Shown here piece after piece: positions 33,068 to 35,963 of a stretch of 35,963 nucleotides of DNA. The stretch comes from Flavobacterium psychrophilum. Its GTDB lineage: Bacteria > Bacteroidota > Bacteroidia > Flavobacteriales > Flavobacteriaceae. Positions within the stretch are counted from its first letter, which is position 1, and every line of letters starts with the position of its first letter. A model generated the notes under the pieces. It made no database searches, was not told where the DNA came from, and was given only the letters and a program-made list of their open reading frames with translations. The DNA lies in NCBI GenBank assembly GCA_945890865.1, contig CAMDDB010000014.1, positions 1-35,963 on the forward strand, in the 5' to 3' direction. Position numbers and translations under genes: made by a program.

Positions 33068-34207
33068 ATGGATTTTAAATTAACCGAAGAGCATTTAATG
33101 ATTCAGCAAGCGGCAAGAGATTTTGCTCAAACCGAATTATTACCTGGAGTTATTGAAAGAGACGAACACTCCAAGTTCCCTACCGAGCAAGTCAAAATGA
33201 TGGGTGAACTTGGGTTTATGGGAATGATGGTAGATCCTAAATATGGCGGCGCTGGTTTAGACAGTTTGTCGTATGTGTTGGCCATGGAAGAAATTGCAAA
33301 AGTGGATGCTTCTGCTGCCGTAATCATGTCGGTAAACAACTCATTAGTGTGTGCCGGATTAGAAAAATATGGTTCAGAAGAACAAAAAATAAAATATTTG
33401 ACCCCGTTAGCTAAAGGAGAAGTCATTGGTGCTTTTTGTTTGTCGGAACCCGAAGCAGGATCTGATGCAACTTCGCAAAGAACTACGGCTATTGACATGG
33501 GCGACCACTATTTAGTAAACGGAACCAAAAACTGGATTACTAACGGAGGAACGGCTTCAACCTATTTAGTAATGGCACAAACTGATGCGGCCAAAGGACA
33601 CAAAGGAATTAATGTGTTGATTGTTGAAAAAGGAATGCCAGGATTTGAAATAGGTCCGAAAGAAAAGAAAATGGGAATTCGCGGATCGGATACGCATACC
33701 TTATTATTCAATGATGTAAAAGTACCGAAAGAAAATAGAATTGGCGCTGACGGATTTGGTTTTGCTTTTGCAATGTCTACCTTAAACGGAGGACGAATTG
33801 GAATTGCTTCTCAAGCGTTAGGAATTGCACAAGGCGCTTATGAATTAGCATTGAAATATTCGCAAGAGCGTGTGGCGTTTGGAAAACCTATTTTCAACCA
33901 CCAAGCCATTGCGTTTAAATTGGCCGACATGCATGTAAAAATTACCTGTGCGCGTTTGTTAATTCACAAAGCCGCTACCGAAAAAGATAACGGTGAAGAT
34001 ATTGCACATTCGGGTGCGATGGCAAAATTGTATGCTTCTGAAATTGCTTTAGAAGTGGCGAATGAAGCAGTGCAAATTCACGGTGGAAACGGTTATGTGA
34101 GTGAATACCACGTTGAGCGAATGATGCGCGATTCAAAAATTACGCAGATTTATGAAGGAACATCAGAAATTCAACGCATTGTCATTTCAAGAGGTTTAGT
34201 GAAATAA
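33068..34207 (+). CDS. acyl-CoA dehydrogenase (short/medium-chain type)
   Basis: A 379-residue FAD enzyme that introduces the alpha-beta double bond in acyl-CoA during beta-oxidation or branched-chain amino-acid breakdown. It has the full three-domain layout: an N-terminal helical part (FKLTEEHLMIQQAARDFA), FAD/substrate motif FCLSEPEAGSDA, strand domain VNGTKNWITNGG, the GIRGSDTHTLLFNDVKVP segment, and a C-terminal helical domain ending QIYEGTSEIQRIVISR with the catalytic Glu363. Length is normal. It is monocistronic, with its own promoter and terminator. Chain-length preference cannot be read from sequence with confidence; it looks butyryl-CoA dehydrogenase-like. Confidence 0.95.
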   Translation: MDFKLTEEHLMIQQAARDFAQTELLPGVIERDEHSKFPTEQVKMMGELGFMGMMVDPKYGGAGLDSLSYVLAMEEIAKVDASAAVIMSVNNSLVCAGLEKYGSEEQKIKYLTPLAKGEVIGAFCLSEPEAGSDATSQRTTAIDMGDHYLVNGTKNWITNGGTASTYLVMAQTDAAKGHKGINVLIVEKGMPGFEIGPKEKKMGIRGSDTHTLLFNDVKVPKENRIGADGFGFAFAMSTLNGGRIGIASQALGIAQGAYELALKYSQERVAFGKPIFNHQAIAFKLADMHVKITCARLLIHKAATEKDNGEDIAHSGAMAKLYASEIALEVANEAVQIHGGNGYVSEYHVERMMRDSKITQIYEGTSEIQRIVISRGLVK

Positions 34208-34230
34208 TAAACTCGTTAAATTATACATCA

Positions 34231-34262
34231 AATCCGGTTCTTACGATCCGGATTTTTTTTTT
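34231..34262 (+). terminator. intrinsic terminator of the acyl-CoA dehydrogenase gene
   Basis: AATCCGG (34231-34237) pairs with CCGGATT (34248-34254) across a 10-base loop, followed by a run of ten T (34253-34262). It lies 24 bases after the stop. Confidence 0.85.
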
Positions 34263-34296
34263 GTGATAAATAATATAATTTATGTATAAAAATTGA

Positions 34297-35058
34297 CTAC
34301 TTGTGCTGAAACCAATTGGTTCCGTCATCAAAATAGGCTTTAAATTCTGTATTTATCGGAGTACCATGTAAAATATGATTATTATACTTTTTACGTATAA
34401 TATAGTTAAAAGCACCCATGTCGCCGGTAAATGAAGTGGTATTGTCAAAATTATAGTTGTAATGAATCTTCCAAATAGATTCAATCAAAGGTTGTATTGT
34501 TTGAATCGTACCACCGATAACACCACAATTTAATAAACGCTGCGACTGGTTTTTGAATTCGATTTCTTTGTAATCAGGAATTCGACTTCTTAGATGTGAA
34601 CCATGAAGTTGCATCCATTCGTTATCCCAATTAGAAGGTTCATCACCACAAAAAATAAAATCGGAATTGTCTGTAAATAAAGGTTGAATAAAAGGATTTT
34701 TTACCACTAAAACATCCGATACATCTGTAACAAATAGCGCTTCAATTGAATCGCAATATTTATTTAAGAAATGGCTGTATACACAATATCTATAAATATT
34801 TGGATTAAAACGAATATCGTGGTCGATTTTTATAAACAGTAAATGTTCTGATTGGTATTTTAATACTGTTTCTTCCGAAAAATTATTATGAAAAATAATG
34901 GCTTGAAGATTTAATTTTGCAATAGAAGTAGCCCAATTTTCAATGATTGAAAAATCATCGTCTGATAGCATTTGACTTCTGTTTACATCAAAAACACCTG
35001 AAATATGGCAACCTATTATAAGTCGATGTGACAATTGAAAGTTTGAAGGTAATTCCAA
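34297..35058 (-). CDS. putative GT-A-type glycosyltransferase, possible second half of a broken fusion gene
   Basis: Up to 253 residues. The pattern suggests a nucleotide-diphospho-sugar transferase fold: a first strand (LIIGCHISGVFDV), a central FVTDVSDVLVVKNPF (Asp112, Asp115) that looks like a DxD-type metal site, LLNCGVIGG (175-183), FTGDMGAFNYIIR (210-222) and ILHGTPINTEF. I do not recognise the family with certainty. The only start in reach of the conserved first strand is a TTG at 35058, directly after the stop codon (TAA) of the upstream GT2 frame and in the same frame; the first ATG is at 34971, inside the domain. Either translation is coupled at TAATTG, or this is the second half of a single protein cut by a nonsense change. 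Confidence 0.6.
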   Translation of the reverse strand: MELPSNFQLSHRLIIGCHISGVFDVNRSQMLSDDDFSIIENWATSIAKLNLQAIIFHNNFSEETVLKYQSEHLLFIKIDHDIRFNPNIYRYCVYSHFLNKYCDSIEALFVTDVSDVLVVKNPFIQPLFTDNSDFIFCGDEPSNWDNEWMQLHGSHLRSRIPDYKEIEFKNQSQRLLNCGVIGGTIQTIQPLIESIWKIHYNYNFDNTTSFTGDMGAFNYIIRKKYNNHILHGTPINTEFKAYFDDGTNWFQHK

Positions 35059-35703
35059 TTAACTCAAATGATTTAATTTAACTTTTGCACTAATGCTTTC
35101 CGGATTATTTCTGTAATAAACATAGGTTCGTAAATCTAATTTCTCTACAAAAAACAATTTTTCGGCACATTCATAAAAATGTGCATCGGCCCCATACATA
35201 TCTAAAAAATTTAAGCTTGTAAAAACTTCTTTTTTTCCAAAAAGAGTTGCAAACAAAATACAATCATCCACATGAACCACTTCATTCTTATTGAAACGAT
35301 CGGGCACATAATAATCAGCTTCATTGTTTACAATAGTTTCTGTAGTTGAAGCTATCAAATCTAAAGAATTTATTTCTGATAAGCATAGCTCTAAATGATT
35401 TGGTTTGTACTCGTCATCTGCATCAATAACGGTAATATACTCGCTATTCGTAAGCAAAATCCCTCTATTTATAGACTCCGATTGACTACAATTTTTATGA
35501 CGCAAATAGGTGATTTTATTTTCATGCTTTATGGCATAATTTAAAATTAAACTTTGAGGATCATTTGAGCTACCGTCATCAATGATTAATAATTCAAAAT
35601 CTTGAAAAGTTTGGAACAATACCGAATCAATTGCCCTTTTAACAATAGCAAATGGTGTATTATATACAGCCATTATTACAGCAACTTTATTTTTAGTTTT
35701 CAT
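35059..35703 (-). CDS. family 2 glycosyltransferase
   Basis: A 214-residue GT-A domain. N-terminal VAVIMAVYNTPFAIVKRAI, then LLIIDDGSSNDPQ (Asp42-Asp43), and the metal-binding DADD (94-97 in TVIDADDEYKPNH) are standard GT2 signatures. The C-terminal part ECAEKLFFVEKLDLRTYVYYRNNPESIS matches the usual end of the catalytic domain, so the GT2 fold itself seems complete although short. The stop TAA (35059-35061) is followed in the same frame by a second glycosyltransferase-like sequence. A promoter box lies just upstream. The gene pair sits between the acyl-CoA dehydrogenase and the rRNA operon and is visibly AT-rich. A surface glycan role is likely; the donor and acceptor are unknown. Confidence 0.87.
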   Translation of the reverse strand: MKTKNKVAVIMAVYNTPFAIVKRAIDSVLFQTFQDFELLIIDDGSSNDPQSLILNYAIKHENKITYLRHKNCSQSESINRGILLTNSEYITVIDADDEYKPNHLELCLSEINSLDLIASTTETIVNNEADYYVPDRFNKNEVVHVDDCILFATLFGKKEVFTSLNFLDMYGADAHFYECAEKLFFVEKLDLRTYVYYRNNPESISAKVKLNHLS

Positions 35704-35719
35704 GTAAATTAATATGGGA

Positions 35720-35727
35720 CAAAAGTA
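35720..35727 (-). promoter_or_regulatory. putative -7 promoter element for the glycosyltransferase pair
   Basis: TACTTTTG on the minus strand is an exact TAnnTTTG match, 16 bases from the ATG at 35703. No -33 TTG is evident. The rest of the spacer up to the rRNA terminator (about 90 bases) shows nothing else. Confidence 0.45.
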
Positions 35728-35817
35728 GTATTAATAACTTAGCTCTGTGTAAATAAATTCTTAATTTAATCCTCAAATCACAAGGTTTTACACTCGAGCG
35801 AACAGAACCGCTTAAAA

Positions 35818-35849
35818 ACAAAAAAGCCTGTTCGTTTGAACAGGCTTTT
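35818..35849 (-). terminator. intrinsic terminator of the rRNA operon
   Basis: A perfect 12-base stem, AAAAGCCTGTTC (35822-35833) and GAACAGGCTTTT (35838-35849), with a 4-base loop and a T-rich tail on the minus strand. It begins about 8 bases after the 3' end of the 5S rRNA. Confidence 0.9.
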
Positions 35850-35856
35850 CAAAAAA

Positions 35857-35963
35857 AAGGCGGCGACATACTCTCCCACATAACTGCAGTACCATCTGCG
35901 CAATCGGGCTTAACTTCTCTGTTCGGAATGGAAAGAGGTGAGCCCCGACGCAATAACCACCTT
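35857..35963 (-). rRNA. rrf: 5S ribosomal RNA, at the window edge
   Basis: Read on the minus strand, the last 107 bases carry conserved 5S landmarks: CTCACCTC, CCATTCCGAACAGAGAAG, TTAAGCCCG, GCGCAGATGGTACTGC and GTGGGAGAGTATG. The 5' AAGGTGG pairs with the 3' CCGCCTT to form helix I, so the molecule is complete or lacks only a base or two beyond the edge. The 23S and 16S genes would lie to the right, outside the window. Confidence 0.93.

Overview
The window looks like a chromosomal segment of a Flavobacterium-like member of the Bacteroidetes (Flavobacteriaceae). The evidence is low GC, many upstream elements of the Bacteroidetes -7 form TAnnTTTG, type IX secretion and gliding genes (porV, porU, gldJ), a long exported protein ending in a type A sorting domain, and a 5S rRNA of matching type at the right edge. 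Apart from some inter-operon spacers under about 210 bases it is almost fully coding, with no insertion sequence, tRNA or CRISPR array seen.

Layout. 1-4.7 kb: the 3' part of galE, a UbiA-like membrane protein that converges on it with a 14-base overlap, and a full-length glycine decarboxylase (gcvP). 4.8-9.0 kb: a co-directional group of a KAS III-type ketosynthase, a small methyltransferase-like protein, a family 2 glycosyltransferase and an MlaE/MlaF-type lipid ABC transporter pair. 9.06-13.7 kb, minus strand: SprT-like metalloprotease, short-chain dehydrogenase, pyruvate dehydrogenase E2 and E1-alpha, and cytidine deaminase. 13.7-22.1 kb: the T9SS block, with porU-porV on the minus strand and gldJ-murF diverging on the plus strand. 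22.1-26.1 kb, minus: a 1242-residue T9SS cargo protein and a very small exported membrane protein. 26.3-33.0 kb, minus: an anmK gene, then gdh-nhaA-exbB-exbD-tonB-folC in tight succession. 33.0-34.2 kb: an acyl-CoA dehydrogenase. 34.3-35.7 kb: two glycosyltransferase-like reading frames in the same frame, separated by one stop codon. 35.8 kb to the end: an intrinsic terminator and the 5S rRNA of a minus-strand rRNA operon.

How the genes fit together. PorU, PorV and GldJ belong to the machine that exports proteins such as the 22.4-26.1 kb cargo and cleaves their C-terminal signal. ExbB, ExbD and TonB energise outer-membrane uptake. MurF and AnmK make and recycle peptidoglycan. PdhA and AceF, GcvP, glutamate dehydrogenase and the acyl-CoA dehydrogenase cover central carbon and nitrogen metabolism. 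The ketosynthase to MlaEF group could build and move a lipid or glycolipid, but that is inference.

The most unusual things are: (1) the stop codon between the two glycosyltransferase-like frames; (2) 7-base tandem repeats at three loci, one inside the aceF coding sequence; (3) the ketosynthase/methyltransferase/glycosyltransferase/MlaEF grouping; (4) the tiny exported protein beside the T9SS cargo, whose C-terminus looks like a sorting tag; (5) an inverted repeat at the predicted 5' end of the pdhA transcript. Most of the window is ordinary conserved flavobacterial gene content.
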